32,257 nucleotides of DNA from the NCBI GenBank assembly GCA_012516125.1, contig JAAYXB010000060.1, positions 1-32,257 of the forward strand, read 5' to 3'. Positions 31,684-32,257 of the stretch are shown here, in pieces. The stretch's first letter is position 1; every line of letters starts with the position of its first letter. The position numbers were made by a program, and so were the translations under genes. This DNA comes from Bacillota bacterium. GTDB taxonomy: Bacteria; Bacillota; SHA-98; UBA4971. The notes under the pieces are model-generated. The model searched no databases. It had not been told where the DNA came from and saw only the letters and a list, made by a program, of their open reading frames with translations.

Positions 31684-32257
31684 TAGGCGCGGCGTCTGCG
31701 CCTACAACGTCCTGTCGAGAGGGGCCAGAGATGTTTAGCGGAACAAACTGGCAACGGCAGGGGAATCGCTGCGATTTCGTCCCTCGGACAAGCGCCGGAT
31801 GACCACCCTGGTGCCTCCCATACGTAATTCGCCGCACAGGCCGGAAATGTTCGCAGGAAACCAGCCAGTCCACGAAGTTTAGTCCACGAAGTCTTCTCGA
31901 GCGCGCCTGGGTATCGCTAAGACCTGGTGCAACGGTGCGGCGATACCTCCGCCGATGGCTTTGCTGCGAAAGGATTATAGGTAGCCAACTCCAGAGTTGA
32001 GGGATGAGACCGTCAGGCCACCCACTGGCGGCCAAGTGGACTGTGTGCGACCCACACATGGTTCAACTCTGAGCTTGGCCATGTATAGCACCGCACCGTT
32101 AGACATACAGATCTTAGCAACGTGGCCGTTGTAAGGCGCGCGGCGGATATGGAGCTCACTATGGGATTTCCTACCTGCGGCCACTGAAACGGGCACCCAT
32201 ACCTGCGACCACCAAAACGGGCACCTTTGCGTATCTAACAAAACGGTAACAGCTCCA
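31684..32257. other. Gene-free right edge
   Basis: No supportable gene. It holds a 14-bp tandem duplication (AGTCCACGAAGTTT at 31867-31880 and its near copy at 31881-31894) and two 28-bp repeats at the very end, listed separately. Confidence 0.5.
32172..32227. repeat. Two 28-bp direct repeats, possible insertion-sequence end
   Basis: TACCTGCGGCCACTGAAACG plus GGCACCCA (32172-32199) is followed directly by the near-copy TACCTGCGACCACCAAAACG plus GGCACCTT (32200-32227). Repeated ACCAAAACGGGCACC-like blocks occur at the ends of some IS21-family elements; the element would extend beyond the window. This is from memory and uncertain. Confidence 0.4.

Noticed and set aside
1-32257. tRNA or rRNA genes
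   Set aside because: I saw no GGTTCGAATCC-type T-arm with a matching acceptor stem and no rRNA-like stretches. A covariance search would be needed for certainty.

Overview
The window is GC-rich chromosomal DNA from an uncultured-type bacterium. Several proteins imply an outer membrane: a PorV/UPF0164-like barrel, a 1.4-kilo-residue barrel ending in Phe, and a secreted protease with a T9SS/FlgD-like C-terminal domain. Other genes (SatD-DUF3307 pair, YIP1 protein, DUF1648/SdpI-like protein, radical-SAM peptide maturase, many ABC-2 exporters, strong AGGAGG sites with GTG and TTG starts) fit Bacillota. A diderm Bacillota lineage is the best guess. It is an inference, since no marker gene or rRNA is present.

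Layout. 1-10332 (+): left copy of a structured repeat, a subtilisin-like protease, its PorV-like neighbour and a giant outer-membrane protein with an inserted beta-propeller. 10333-12870: almost gene-free and very repetitive. It holds a 30-bp repeat, a nested array with an exact 221-bp period packed with short palindromes, one small Smr-domain gene, and a 231-bp element with 15-bp inverted ends that matches the repeat at the window start. 12900-18174 (-): DUF3307 membrane protein and SatD, an ABC-2 ATPase/permease pair, and a zinc-finger methyltransferase. 18175-19225: 22-, 23- and 9-bp tandem repeats. 19226-20821 (+): YIP1 fused to a signal-peptidase-like domain that seems to lack its catalytic residues. 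21494-22227 (+): promoter plus antitoxin/PIN toxin. 22580-25372 (-): ABC-2 ATPase and permease followed by an LspA-like protein. 26111-26575 (-): wreck of an ABC exporter.

26822-31683 (+) is the most interesting part. It reads as a compact peptide natural-product (RiPP) cluster: LuxR-type regulator, radical SAM/SPASM maturase, ABC ATPase, ABC-2 permease, a 52-residue peptide with nine cysteines (30836-30994) and a DUF1648/SdpI-like membrane protein that could give immunity. The peptide gene is very short and easily missed, but has a textbook AGGAGG site. The presumed logic is: regulator turns on the operon, maturase modifies the Cys-rich core, ABC pair exports it, membrane protein protects the cell.

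A theme of the whole window is the density of unrelated tandem repeats (periods 6, 9, 14, 15, 22, 23, 24, 28, 30 and 221 bp). They lie between genes and also inside genes as low-complexity linkers.
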